DNA from: Candidatus Rokuibacteriota bacterium
Lineage (GTDB): Bacteria; Methylomirabilota; Methylomirabilia; Rokubacteriales; CSP1-6
Direction: 5' to 3'
Assembly (NCBI GenBank): GCA_003220475.1
Contig: QHSO01000091.1
Location: 1-40,858, forward strand
Length of the DNA stretch: 40,858 nucleotides
Shown here: positions 8,287 through 17,725 of the stretch, piece by piece
How positions within the stretch are numbered: position 1 is the stretch's first letter
Layout of the letters: every line of letters begins with the position of its first letter
Translations under genes and position numbers: made by a program
Notes under the pieces: model-generated
Seen by the model: only the letters and a program-made list of their open reading frames with translations
The model's database searches: none
Told to the model about the DNA's origin: nothing

Positions 8287-9528
8287 ATGAAACGACGGGC
8301 ACGCGTCCTCGCGATGATCATGGCGGGCGGCAAGGGCGAGCGCCTCCACCCGCTGACGCGGGACCGCAGCAAGCCCGCGGTGCCGTTCGCGGGGCGCTAC
8401 CGCATCGTCGACTTCGTGCTCTCGAACTTCGTCAACTCCGACATGCTCTCGCTCTACGTGCTCGTGCAGTACAAGTCGCAGTCGCTCATCGAGCACGTGC
8501 GGCTGGCCTGGCGCACGACGGGGATCGTGCCCGATTACTTCGTCACCGTGGTGCCGCCGCAGATGCGCTTCGGCCCGGCCTGGTATCGCGGCACCGCCGA
8601 CGCCGTGCTGCAGAACCTGAACCTGATCGACGACTTCAATCCCGACGTCGTCGCCATCTTCGGCGCGGACCACATCTACCGCATGGACGTGAACCAGATG
8701 CTCGCCTTCCACGAGGAGACCGGCGCCGATGTGACGGTGGCCGCACGCTCGGTGCCGCGCGCGGACGCGTCCGCCTTCGGCGTGCTCGGCGTCGACCGGC
8801 AAAACCGCGTGATCGACTTCGTCGAGAAGCCGAAGGATCCGCCGGCCATGCCCGGCCATCCCGACCGCGCCCTCGTGTCGATGGGCAACTACCTGTTCCG
8901 GCGCCAGGCGCTGGTGGACGCGCTGCTGGTCGATGCCCGCCGCTCGACGGATCACGACTTCGGGCGCTCGATCATCCCCGAGCTGGTGCCCGGCGCCCGC
9001 GTGTACGGCTACGACTTCCAGGGCAACGAGGTGCCGGGGGTGAAGCCGTACGAGGAGCAGGGCTACTGGCGCGACGTGGGCACCCTCTCGTCGTACTGGG
9101 AGGCCCACATGGACCTCCTGGGTGAGTCGCCGCGCTTCGACCTCGACAACCAATACTGGCCGGTGCGCACGGGATCGCATCCGGGGCCGCCGGCGCGCTT
9201 CATCGGCAGCGACGTCGACAACGCTCACGTCGGCGAAGCGTCGCTCGTGAAGCGCGCCACGATTCGTAACTCGATCCTCGGTCGCTCCGTGTGGGTCAAC
9301 GAGGGCGCCACGATCGAGGACTCGATCGTCATGGACCACACCACGGTCGGCAAGGGCGCGCGGCTGCGCCGCGTCATCGTCGACCGTTTCAACATCATCC
9401 CCGCGGACAGCGAGATCGGCGTGGATCCGGCGCTCGATCGCCGGCGGCATTTCGTCGATCCCCCCGGGCTTGTGGTCGTGCCGCGCGGCGGCCGGCGGGA
9501 ATTCCTGTCGGGGCTCGAGGAGTTCTAG
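8287..9528 (+). CDS. glgC: Glucose-1-phosphate adenylyltransferase
   Basis: 413 residues, ATG start. GlgC makes ADP-glucose from ATP and glucose-1-phosphate. The nucleotidyltransferase signature MIMAGGKGERLHPLT follows the short N-terminus, then KPAVPFAGRYRIVDFVLSN, the sugar-binding WYRGTADAVLQNL segment, the metal site in FGADHIYRMD and VEKP, and a left-handed beta-helix C-terminus with repeats such as RNSILGRSVWVNEGATIEDS. The length is typical. ADP-glucose could feed the TreT-like glycosyltransferase or the glucosylglycerate branch, since no GlgA or GlgM is present here. The DUF3536 gene starts 15 bp downstream. Confidence 0.95.
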   Translation: MKRRARVLAMIMAGGKGERLHPLTRDRSKPAVPFAGRYRIVDFVLSNFVNSDMLSLYVLVQYKSQSLIEHVRLAWRTTGIVPDYFVTVVPPQMRFGPAWYRGTADAVLQNLNLIDDFNPDVVAIFGADHIYRMDVNQMLAFHEETGADVTVAARSVPRADASAFGVLGVDRQNRVIDFVEKPKDPPAMPGHPDRALVSMGNYLFRRQALVDALLVDARRSTDHDFGRSIIPELVPGARVYGYDFQGNEVPGVKPYEEQGYWRDVGTLSSYWEAHMDLLGESPRFDLDNQYWPVRTGSHPGPPARFIGSDVDNAHVGEASLVKRATIRNSILGRSVWVNEGATIEDSIVMDHTTVGKGARLRRVIVDRFNIIPADSEIGVDPALDRRRHFVDPPGLVVVPRGGRREFLSGLEEF

Positions 9529-9543
9529 CCGGAGGGCAACGCC

Positions 9544-11907
9544 GTGTCGTCGGGCCGCTTTGTCGCCATCCACGGGCACTTCTATCAGCCGCCGCGAGAG
9601 AATCCGTGGCTCGAGACCGTCGAGGTGCAGGACTCGGCAGCGCCGTACCATGACTGGAACGAGCGCATCACCGCCGAGTGCTATGCGCCGAACACGGCGG
9701 CGCGGCGCGTGGACGAGACCAACCGCATCCTCGACGTCGTCAACAACTTCGAGAAGATCTCGTTCAACGTCGGGCCCACGCTGATCGGCTGGCTCGAGCG
9801 CCACGCGCCCGACATCTATCGGAAGATCCTGGCCGCCGATCGTGCCAGCGTCGCCGCGCGAGACGGCCACGGCAACGCCATCGCGCAGGTCTACAACCAC
9901 ATGATCCTGCCGCTCGCCAACCGACGCGACAAGGTCACGCAGGTGGCGTGGGGCCTCGCGGACTTCCGGGCGCGCTTCGAACGTGAGCCGGAAGGCCTGT
10001 GGCTGCCGGAGACGGCCGCCGACAGCGAGACGCTCGAGGTCCTCGCCGAAGCGGGGGTGAAGTTCACGATCCTCGCGCCGGAGCAGGCCGCCGGCGAGGT
10101 GGACCCCAGCCGCGCCTACCGGTGGCGCGGCCCACGCGGTCACGAGCTTGCGCTGTTTTTCTACGACGGCCCCGTGTCGCGTGCGGTGGCCTTCGAGAAT
10201 CTGCTCGAGGACGGGCGGCGGCTGGCTGCGCGCCTGCTGGGCGTGGTCGACGACACGCGCGAGGGCGCGCAGCTGGTGCACATCGCCACCGACGGCGAGT
10301 CCTACGGCCATCACCGCCGCTTCGGCGAGATGGCGCTGTCGGCGGCGGTGCGACAGCTCGAGAGCACGCCGGACGTGACACTCACCAACTACGGCGCCTT
10401 TCTGGCCGCGCATCCGCCGACGGCCGACATCGCGATCCACGAGGGCAGCTCGTGGTCGTGTCCGCACGGCATCGAGCGCTGGCGGTCCGACTGCGGCTGC
10501 CGATTCCGCGGCGACACGCAGCAGCGGTGGCGCGGCCCCCTGCGCGACACGCTCGACTGGCTGCGCGACGAGATCGACGCGTTCTACGAGACGCGGGCCG
10601 CCATCTGGCTGAAGGATCCGTGGGAGGCGCGCGACGACTACATCGGCGTCATCCTCGATCGCAGCCCCGAGCGGCTCGACGAGTTCTTCGGCCGTCACCA
10701 GCGGCTCGCGCTCGATCCCACCGCGCGGCTGGAAGCGTGCCGACTGCTGGAGTTGCAGCGCAACCGCCTGCTCATGTACACCTCGTGCGGCTGGTTCTTC
10801 GACGAGCTCTCGGCCATCGAGCCGGTGCAGATCTTGAGGTACGCGGCCATGGCGCTGCAGTACCTCGCCGACCTCGGCGGTCCCCGGCTGGAGGACGAGT
10901 TCGTGCGCCGGCTGGCGGCGGCGCCGACGAACGTCCCCGCCTACCCCGACGGCGCGGCGGTGTGGAAGCGCTTCATCCGCCCGGCCGTCGTGGACCTGCG
11001 CCGCGTGATCGCCCACTACGCGATCACGGGACTCGTGGAGGAGCGGCCCGACGACGCCGACGTCTACGCCTATCGCGTGCAGCGCGTCGACGAGGCGCAC
11101 GAGGCGTACGGCGGCACGGCGCTGCGCGTCGGCCACGTGCGCGTGTCGTCGACGATCACCGGCGAGGTCCGCGACGCCACCTGCGCGGTACTGCACTTCG
11201 GCGGCCACGATTTCTCGTGCGGCGTGCGCGCGTGGGAGTCGCCGCGCGCCTACGAGGCGATGAAGAGCGACCTGCTGGGCCGCTACGCGCGCTACACCCT
11301 GGCCGACATGGTGCGCGGAATGGACGAGTGGTTCCCCGGCGAGGGTTTCTCGCTCACCGATCTCTTCCTCGACGAGCGCCGCCGCGTACTGGCCAGCGTC
11401 ACGCGCGCCATGCTCGACAAACACGAGGAGACGTACCGCCGCATCTGGGACGAAAACCGCAAGCTCGTGCACTACCTGCGGCAGGCCGACGCCCCGATCC
11501 CCGAGGCGCTCGCGCTGGTGGCGCGTCACGTGATGAGCCAGGAGCTCCTGACCGAGCTGGCGCGCCTCGAGGCCGCCGGCACCGTCACGCTGCCCGAGCG
11601 GCTCTTCGAGCTGGCGAGTGAGGCGAGCGCGCTGCGGCTCACGCTCGATCTCGCCGACGGCAAGGCAACGATCACGCGGATGGTGACGCGCGCCCTCGAT
11701 GCCGTGGGCGAGGCGCCGACGGCCGAGCGCGTGGCCGAGGCGCTCGCGCTGATCGAGGGCGCCAATCGCCTCGGGCTGCGCTATGGCCTCTGGGCGACCC
11801 AGAACCGATTCTTCGAGGTCTGCAATCGCCGGCGCGAGGCGCGCGCGCAGCTGCAGCCGCTCGGCGCCGCGCTCGGGTTTCGGCTTGGCGACGGGGGGAC
11901 CGCGTGA
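9544..11907 (+). CDS. GH57 glycosidase with DUF3536 domain
   Basis: 787 residues from a GTG start. The N-terminal ~300 residues are a GH57 barrel: FVAIHGHFYQPPRENPW, the nucleophile Glu in GLWLPETAADS and an Asp in IATDGESYGHH. A Cys-containing segment follows (SSWSCPHGIERW, DCGC). The rest is DUF3536, a long helical region. Members of this group are annotated as alpha-amylase-like or glucanotransferase-like, but I know of no well-characterised enzyme with this architecture. It sits between glgC and treY and its stop overlaps the treY start, so it probably trims or transfers alpha-1,4-glucan chains. The substrate is inferred from the neighbours. Confidence 0.88.
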   Translation: MSSGRFVAIHGHFYQPPRENPWLETVEVQDSAAPYHDWNERITAECYAPNTAARRVDETNRILDVVNNFEKISFNVGPTLIGWLERHAPDIYRKILAADRASVAARDGHGNAIAQVYNHMILPLANRRDKVTQVAWGLADFRARFEREPEGLWLPETAADSETLEVLAEAGVKFTILAPEQAAGEVDPSRAYRWRGPRGHELALFFYDGPVSRAVAFENLLEDGRRLAARLLGVVDDTREGAQLVHIATDGESYGHHRRFGEMALSAAVRQLESTPDVTLTNYGAFLAAHPPTADIAIHEGSSWSCPHGIERWRSDCGCRFRGDTQQRWRGPLRDTLDWLRDEIDAFYETRAAIWLKDPWEARDDYIGVILDRSPERLDEFFGRHQRLALDPTARLEACRLLELQRNRLLMYTSCGWFFDELSAIEPVQILRYAAMALQYLADLGGPRLEDEFVRRLAAAPTNVPAYPDGAAVWKRFIRPAVVDLRRVIAHYAITGLVEERPDDADVYAYRVQRVDEAHEAYGGTALRVGHVRVSSTITGEVRDATCAVLHFGGHDFSCGVRAWESPRAYEAMKSDLLGRYARYTLADMVRGMDEWFPGEGFSLTDLFLDERRRVLASVTRAMLDKHEETYRRIWDENRKLVHYLRQADAPIPEALALVARHVMSQELLTELARLEAAGTVTLPERLFELASEASALRLTLDLADGKATITRMVTRALDAVGEAPTAERVAEALALIEGANRLGLRYGLWATQNRFFEVCNRRREARAQLQPLGAALGFRLGDGGTA

Positions 11908-14750
11908 TGCGGGTGCCGCGCGCCACGTATCGCCTGCAGCTCGGGCCCGGCCTGACGTTCGACGACGCCGCCGGCATCGTGGACTACCTCGACGCGCTCG
12001 GCGTGAGCGATGCCTACACCTCGCCGTTCCTCGAGACGGCCACGCGCGGCTCCCACGGCTACGACGTCGCCGACCACGATCGGCTGCGCGAGGAGCTGGG
12101 CGGCGAGCCGGCGTTCCGGCGCCTGGTCGCCGCTCTGCAGGCGCGCGGGATGGGGCTGCTCGCCGACGTCGTTCCCAACCACATGGGCATCGCCCAGAAG
12201 CACAACGCGTGGTGGCTCGACGTGCTCGAGAACGGCCCCGCCTCACCGCACGCGGCCACCTTCGATATCGAGTGGCGGCCCGTGAAGACCGAGCTGACCA
12301 ACAAGGTCCTGCTGCCAGTGCTGGGCGACCAGTACGGCGTGGTGCTCGATCGCGGTGAGCTCAAGCTCGTCTTCGAGGACGGGCGCTTCCTCGTGCGCTA
12401 CTTCGACACCGTCCTGCCGATCGCGCCACAGGCGTGGTCCCGCGTCCTCGGCCACCGGATCGATAGCCTCGTGGCCGCGCTCGGCGGCGATCACCCCGAC
12501 GTCGCCGCGCTGAAGTCGCTCATCTCGTGGTTCGCGACGCTGCCGGCGCCCACCGAGAAGGGCCCCGAGCACGTGGCCGCGCGCCAGCGCCAGAAGGAAG
12601 AAGGGCGGCAGAAGCTCGTCGCCCTGCTCGCGGCGTCGCCGGCCGTGCGCGCCTTCATCGAGGACAACGTCCGCGTCTTCAACGGAAAGCCCGGCGACGC
12701 GCCGAGCATGGACCAGCTCGACGCGCTGCTGGCGGACCAGTCCTACCGCGCGGCGTACTGGCGGGTGGCCGGCGAGGAGATCAACTACCGGCGCTTCTTC
12801 GACATCAACGAGCTGGCCGCGATCCGGATGGAAGACCCCGCGGTCTTCGAGGCGACGCACCGCTTGCTCTTCCGTCTCGTGCGCGAGGGCGCGGTGACCG
12901 GCCTGCGCATCGACCATCCCGACGGCCTCTACAACCCGGCGGAATATTTCCGGCGGCTGCAGGAGGGCGCGGGGGGCGAGATCTACATCGTCGCCGAGAA
13001 GATCCTCGCGCCCGGCGAGCAACTGCCCGACTCGTGGCCCACCGCCGGTACGACGGGCTACGAGTTCCTCAATCTGCTGAACGGTATCTTCGTCGACCGC
13101 GCCCACGCCCGTGCCATGGAGCAGAACTACGCGCGGCTGATCCGCCACCGGCCGGGATTCACCGAGATCGTGCACGAGTGCAAGCGGCTGATCATGGAGA
13201 CCTCGATGGCCGCCGAGCTCAACATGCTCGCGCACCGGCTGAACACGATCTCGGAGAAGCACCGCGCCTCGCGCGACTTCACCCTGGGCGCGCTCACGCG
13301 CGCGCTGCGCGAGGTGATCGCGGCCTTCCCCGTGTACCGGACCTATATCTCGGGGGATCGGGCCTCCGAAGGCGCTCCGACGGCAAATACGATCGCCATC
13401 ACCGACCGCGACCGCGACTACATTCGCCGCGCGATCGCGACGGCACGGCGGCAGGTCGCGTCCGCCGACGCCTCGATCTACGACTGGATCGAGCAGGTGC
13501 TGATGCTGGTCGTGCCGGACCGCGCGGGCGAGGCCGAACGGCGCGAGCGCCTGGACTTCATCATGCGATTTCAGCAGATCACGGGGCCGGTCACCGCCAA
13601 GGGCTTCGAGGACACTGCGCTCTATCGCTTCAACCGGCTCGTCTCGCTCAACGACGTCGGCGGCGACCCGAGCCGCTTCGGCGTGACGCTGGCGGAATTT
13701 CACGCCGAGAACACCGCGCGGGTGCGTCGCTCGCCCCACGCGCTGTCGGCCACGGCCACCCACGACACCAAGCGCGGCGAGGACATGCGCGCGCGCATCA
13801 ACGTCCTGTCCGAGATCCCCGAGGCATGGCGGCGCCACGTCGCCGGCTGGCAGCGCCTCAACCGCCGCTATCGCACGATGCTCGACGGACGTGCCGTGCC
13901 CGGCGCGAACACGGAGTACTTCATCTACCAGACGCTCGCGGGCGCCTGGCCGCTCGATGTCGCGCGCCTGCGCGACTACCTGTTGAAAGTCGTGCACGAG
14001 GCGAAGGTGCACACGTCGTGGATCAATCCCGACGAGCGCTATGATGCCGCGATCGCCGCCTTCGCCGAGGCGGTGCTCGATCCCACGCGCTCGCAGGGCT
14101 TCCTCGACGACTTCACCGCGTTCCACGCGCGCATCGCCCACTTCGGCGCGCTGAACTCGCTGGCGCAGACGCTGATCAAGATCACCGCGCCCGGCGTGCC
14201 CGATTTCTATCAGGGCACCGAGCTCTGGGACCTGAGCCTCGTGGATCCCGACAACCGGCGTCCGGTGGACTTCAGCCTGCGGCGGCGGCTGCTGGGCGAT
14301 CTCGAGCGGGCGCTCGCGACCACGACCGACCGCGCGAGCCTGGCCTTCGAGCTCTTCAAGGACAAGCAGGATGGACGCGTCAAGCTCTACCTCATCCGCG
14401 AGGCCCTGGCCTTCAGGCGCGCGCGGCCGGCGCTGTTCTCCAGCGGCGAGTACCGTCCGCTGGAGACCCGCGGCGCCCTGGCCGAGCACCTGTGTGCGTT
14501 CGCGCGCGTCGCCGACGGCGCCGCCGCGCTCACGGTGGTGCCGCGGCTGCTTGCGCGACGGGGCGTCGAGGCGCCGCCGCTCGGTCCGGAGTACTGGCAG
14601 GACACGGCGCTCGTCGTGCCCGCCGAGCTCGGCGCCCGCTTCGTCAACGCGCTGACCGGCGAGCGGCTCGAGATGCGCGGCGACGCGCTGGGTCTCGGCG
14701 CGGTCTTCGCCCACTTCCCCGTCGCCTTGCTCTCCTCGGACACCCCGTGA
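11907..14750 (+). CDS. treY: Malto-oligosyltrehalose synthase
   Basis: 947 residues from the ATG at 11907, which overlaps the previous stop as TGATG; a GTG at 11904 directly before it is an alternative start. TreY (GH13) isomerises the reducing-end glucose of maltooligosaccharides into a terminal trehalose. Visible are PRATYRLQLGPGLTFDDA, ADVVPNHMGI, the nucleophile Asp in GLRIDHPDGLYNP, the Glu in IYIVAEKILAPGEQLP, and SATATHDTKRGEDMRARI with the third acid. The long insert and the C-terminal part (ALNSLAQTLIKITAPGVPDF) are complete. Its partner TreZ lies at 4681-6359 on the other strand and is broken, so TreY product may accumulate or be handled elsewhere. Confidence 0.96.
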   Translation: MRVPRATYRLQLGPGLTFDDAAGIVDYLDALGVSDAYTSPFLETATRGSHGYDVADHDRLREELGGEPAFRRLVAALQARGMGLLADVVPNHMGIAQKHNAWWLDVLENGPASPHAATFDIEWRPVKTELTNKVLLPVLGDQYGVVLDRGELKLVFEDGRFLVRYFDTVLPIAPQAWSRVLGHRIDSLVAALGGDHPDVAALKSLISWFATLPAPTEKGPEHVAARQRQKEEGRQKLVALLAASPAVRAFIEDNVRVFNGKPGDAPSMDQLDALLADQSYRAAYWRVAGEEINYRRFFDINELAAIRMEDPAVFEATHRLLFRLVREGAVTGLRIDHPDGLYNPAEYFRRLQEGAGGEIYIVAEKILAPGEQLPDSWPTAGTTGYEFLNLLNGIFVDRAHARAMEQNYARLIRHRPGFTEIVHECKRLIMETSMAAELNMLAHRLNTISEKHRASRDFTLGALTRALREVIAAFPVYRTYISGDRASEGAPTANTIAITDRDRDYIRRAIATARRQVASADASIYDWIEQVLMLVVPDRAGEAERRERLDFIMRFQQITGPVTAKGFEDTALYRFNRLVSLNDVGGDPSRFGVTLAEFHAENTARVRRSPHALSATATHDTKRGEDMRARINVLSEIPEAWRRHVAGWQRLNRRYRTMLDGRAVPGANTEYFIYQTLAGAWPLDVARLRDYLLKVVHEAKVHTSWINPDERYDAAIAAFAEAVLDPTRSQGFLDDFTAFHARIAHFGALNSLAQTLIKITAPGVPDFYQGTELWDLSLVDPDNRRPVDFSLRRRLLGDLERALATTTDRASLAFELFKDKQDGRVKLYLIREALAFRRARPALFSSGEYRPLETRGALAEHLCAFARVADGAAALTVVPRLLARRGVEAPPLGPEYWQDTALVVPAELGARFVNALTGERLEMRGDALGLGAVFAHFPVALLSSDTP

Positions 14751-15320
14751 CGACCCGCGCATCGCAATCCTTTGTCTTCATCGGCTGCGTCGAGCTGCGG
14801 CAGGCGCTCGATCATCGCGCCACCGACGAGCGCGAGCTGCTCGAGCGACTGGAGGAAGTACCGGCGGGCTCGGTCTTCTACCACACGCACGGCTACTTCC
14901 TGCGCCATCGCCCGATCACCACGGTGTACGGCAACGATTTCGCGTCATGGGTGGCCACCCAGGTGCGGGATCAGGTGCTGGCCGAGCGGCTCGCCGTCGT
15001 CAACCCGTTCGAGTTCACGGGCCTCGAGCACCTGCGCGAGGAGCTGGCCTCGATCATCCACGATCACCTGCTGCGGCTCTCCACGGTCCCTCGCGTCGAG
15101 TTCGGCGAGCCGTTCTACTTCCAGCAGTCGCACATCGTCGAGGTGGCCCTCGGGCCGGGCGCCAACACGCTGGGCGAGTTCCGCGCGGGGCTGGCGTCGG
15201 TGGACGCGAGCGCGATCTATTTCCACATGGTCGAGGCCCGCGCCCGGCTGGGGCGCCGGGCCGGGGATTTCGCCGAGTGGATCCGCACGTCGCTCGGCAT
15301 GCCCGAGCTCGCCGAGCGTC
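14747..15320 (+). pseudogene. DUF5752 family protein, 3' end lost
   Basis: It starts at a GTG whose GTGA overlaps the treY stop. About 190 residues fit the DUF5752 family found beside trehalose and glucan genes: SFVFIGCVELRQAL near the start, VFYHTHGYFLRHRP, NPFEFTGLEHLREEL and YFQQSHIVEVALGPGAN. After GMPELAER the reading becomes unlike the family, and at the same point (15318-15321) the next frame begins to match a glycosyltransferase. The expected C-terminal ~25 residues and stop codon are absent. In frame it would instead run on as Arg/Ala-rich translation to 15919. The function of the family is unknown; an accessory or substrate-binding role is a guess from context. Confidence 0.7.
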
Positions 15321-16469
15321 GTCGACATCATCCTCACGCTGGCCGAGCGCGTGCGAGGCCGACGGTTCCTGCACCTCTCGGGCGGGCGTTTCGGCTCGGG
15401 ACCCGCGGAAATCTTGCAGACGCTCGTGCCGATGATGTCCGACCTCGGCATCGACGCCGCGTGGGAGATCACCGGCGGCGATCCCGGCTTCTACACGACC
15501 GGCGCCACCCTGCGGGCGGCGCTGCGCGGCAGCGAGCGCGTGCTGACGGACGAGGCGCTCGATCACTTCGTGGAGATGAACCGCGTCAACGCCAAGAAGC
15601 TGGTGCTCGACGCCGACCTGGTGCTCGTGCACGACGTCCAGCCGGCCACGCTCATCGAGCACCGGCCCTCGCGCGGTCGGTGGGTCTGGGCCTGCCACTT
15701 CGACGCCTCGCGTCCGCAGCGACGCGCGTGGACGTTCTTCCGGCCGTTCGTCAACCAGTACGATGCCGCCGTCTTCGCGCTGCCGAACTTCAGCCGCCGC
15801 CTCGGCGTGCCCAAGTACGTCATCCATCCCTCCATCGACCCGCTGTCGGAGAAGAACCGCGAGCTGCCCCCACGCGAGGTGTCGACTCTGCTGCGCGCGC
15901 TGTCGATTCCTCAAGATAAGCCGCTGCTCGTCCAGATCGGCGCCTTCACGCCGGCCGAGGATCCCGTCGGCGTCGTGAACGCCTACCGGATGGTGAAGAA
16001 GCACCACGACGTGCGCCTCGTGCTGGCGGGGACGTCGGGCGGCGAGGCCGACAGTGTCGCGCAACTCGGCGAGCTGCGTGAGGCGGCGGAGGCCGACCGA
16101 GACATCCTCGTGCGCGAGCTGCCGCCCGACGCCTCGCTGCAGATCAACGCGCTGCAGCGCGCGGCGATCATCGTGCTGCAAAAGTCGGTGCGCGAGTCGT
16201 TCGGCCTGGGCGCCGCGGAAGCGATGTGGAAGGGCAAGCCCGTCATCGGTGGCTTCGTCGGCGGCCTGCCGCAACAGATCATCTATGACGTCACCGGCTA
16301 CGTGGTGAGCTCGGTCGAGGGCGCGGCCTTCCGGCTGCGCCATCTGCTGAACGCGCCGGAGCTGATCGCACGCATGGGCGCCGCCGGGCGCGAGCACGTG
16401 CGGCGCTCGTTTCTCATCACGCGGCACCTGGTCGACTACATGGCGCTGCTGATCCACCTGAGCCAATGA
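15318..16469 (+). CDS. TreT-like trehalose glycosyltransferase (GT4), N-terminus missing
   Basis: About 383 residues match GT4 enzymes of the trehalose glycosyltransferring synthase group, which join an NDP-glucose and glucose to make trehalose. Visible are VVDIILTLAERVRGRRFLHL, the loop SGGRFGSGPAEILQTLVPMM, VLDADLVLVHDVQPA, HPSIDPLSEKN and the nucleotide site KSVRESFGLGAAEAMWKGKP. The family normally has another 10-20 residues and a start codon before VVDIIL. Here that part is replaced by the cut end of the DUF5752 gene in another frame. The first in-frame start after the join is the GTG at 15351, which would shorten the N-terminus further. The next gene overlaps by ATGA. A trehalose route from GlgC's ADP-glucose would bypass the broken TreZ if this enzyme were active. 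Confidence 0.75.
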   Translation, partial: VVDIILTLAERVRGRRFLHLSGGRFGSGPAEILQTLVPMMSDLGIDAAWEITGGDPGFYTTGATLRAALRGSERVLTDEALDHFVEMNRVNAKKLVLDADLVLVHDVQPATLIEHRPSRGRWVWACHFDASRPQRRAWTFFRPFVNQYDAAVFALPNFSRRLGVPKYVIHPSIDPLSEKNRELPPREVSTLLRALSIPQDKPLLVQIGAFTPAEDPVGVVNAYRMVKKHHDVRLVLAGTSGGEADSVAQLGELREAAEADRDILVRELPPDASLQINALQRAAIIVLQKSVRESFGLGAAEAMWKGKPVIGGFVGGLPQQIIYDVTGYVVSSVEGAAFRLRHLLNAPELIARMGAAGREHVRRSFLITRHLVDYMALLIHLSQ

Positions 16470-17707
16470 GCTCGGCCGCGCCCGAGCCGCGCGGGGCGGT
16501 GGCGACGCCGGCCACCGCCGACGTCGCCGTCGCGGTGCTCACCTACAACAACGTCGAAACCGTCAAGATGGTGGCCGCGACGGCCGCGGCCGGCCTCGCT
16601 CAGCATTTCCCCGGGCTGAGCGCGGTACTGATCGACGCGGACGCCGGCTCGTCCGACGGCACGCCCGAGGCGCTCGAGACGGCTGGCCTGCCGCTGGTGG
16701 TCACGCACTACGAGCCGCCCGCCGGCGAACGCGCGGCGGTGCCGTTCCACGGCGTGCCGGGCCGTGGCGAGGGTCTGCGCGCGGTGTTCGCCGCCGCGCG
16801 CGAGCTCAAGGCGCGCGTGTGCGTCGTGCTCGAGGCCGACGTGGCCTCGGTGGCGCCCGACTGGATCCGCGATCTCGCCGGACCGGTGCTGACCGAAAAG
16901 GCGGACTTCGTCGGTCCCGCTTACGCGCGGCATCGCTGGGAGGGCACGATCACCCGACTGCTGCTGTCGCCGCTCGTGCGCGCGCTCTATGGTCGGCGGC
17001 TGCAGCAGCCCTTCGGCGGCCAGCAGGCACTCTCCGCGCGGCTCATCGATCATCTGCTCGTCCACCCGAAGTGGAACTGGTCGGGGCGCGACGTGAGCGA
17101 CCTGTGGATCACGGGGGCCGCGATCGCCGACGGCTTCGCGGTGTGGGAAGCGTGGCTGGGGCCGCACGCCGTGCGCTCGCGCACGCGCACCAACGACCTG
17201 CCGACCATGCTGGCCGAGACGGTCGGCGCGGTGTTCACGCTGATGGACCGGCATCAGGACCTCTGGCTCGAGGTGCGCGGCAGCGAGCCGCTGCCGACGG
17301 TCGGCGCGCCGCGCGCGCCGCTCGTGGAGCCGCGCGCGCTCGAAGTGGATGCGATGCTCGACGCCTTCCGGCTGGGCGTGCGCGATCTCGGCGGCATCTG
17401 GGACCTGATCCTCACGCCCGACACCCTCGGCGAGGTGCTCGTGCTGGAGAACGCGCCGGGACCGGGCTTCCGGTTCCCCGACGATCTCTGGGCGCGCATC
17501 GTCTACGAGTTCGCGCTCGGTCATCACTACGCGGTCGTGCACCGCGACCATCTGCTGCGCTCGCTCGTGCCGCTGTACCTCGGCCGCACCGCCGCCTATG
17601 TCCAGGTCACGCGCACGGCGACGGCGCAGGCGACGGAAGAGATGCCCGAGGAGACGGCGCGGGCCTTCGAGCGACAGAAGCCCTATCTCGTGGAACACTG
17701 GCGGTAA
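16466..17707 (+). CDS. Glucosyl-3-phosphoglycerate synthase-like glycosyltransferase
   Basis: 413 residues, ATG overlapping the previous stop (ATGA). The first ~40 residues are a low-complexity lead. Then comes a GT-A fold: VAVLTYNNVETV, LIDADAGSSDGTPEAL, a purine-rich loop PGRGEGLRAVFAAA and VVLEADVASVAPDWI. The middle holds QPFGGQQALSARL and the C-terminal part has HYAVVHRDHLLRS. This arrangement resembles GpgS/MpgS-type enzymes (GT81 or related GT2). Such enzymes transfer glucose or mannose to 3-phosphoglycerate to start glucosyl- or mannosylglycerate, a compatible solute. The phosphatase for the second step is not in the window. Substrate identity is inferred. Confidence 0.78.
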   Translation: MSSAAPEPRGAVATPATADVAVAVLTYNNVETVKMVAATAAAGLAQHFPGLSAVLIDADAGSSDGTPEALETAGLPLVVTHYEPPAGERAAVPFHGVPGRGEGLRAVFAAARELKARVCVVLEADVASVAPDWIRDLAGPVLTEKADFVGPAYARHRWEGTITRLLLSPLVRALYGRRLQQPFGGQQALSARLIDHLLVHPKWNWSGRDVSDLWITGAAIADGFAVWEAWLGPHAVRSRTRTNDLPTMLAETVGAVFTLMDRHQDLWLEVRGSEPLPTVGAPRAPLVEPRALEVDAMLDAFRLGVRDLGGIWDLILTPDTLGEVLVLENAPGPGFRFPDDLWARIVYEFALGHHYAVVHRDHLLRSLVPLYLGRTAAYVQVTRTATAQATEEMPEETARAFERQKPYLVEHWR

Positions 17708-17725
17708 CCGGATCGACAATCCGAT

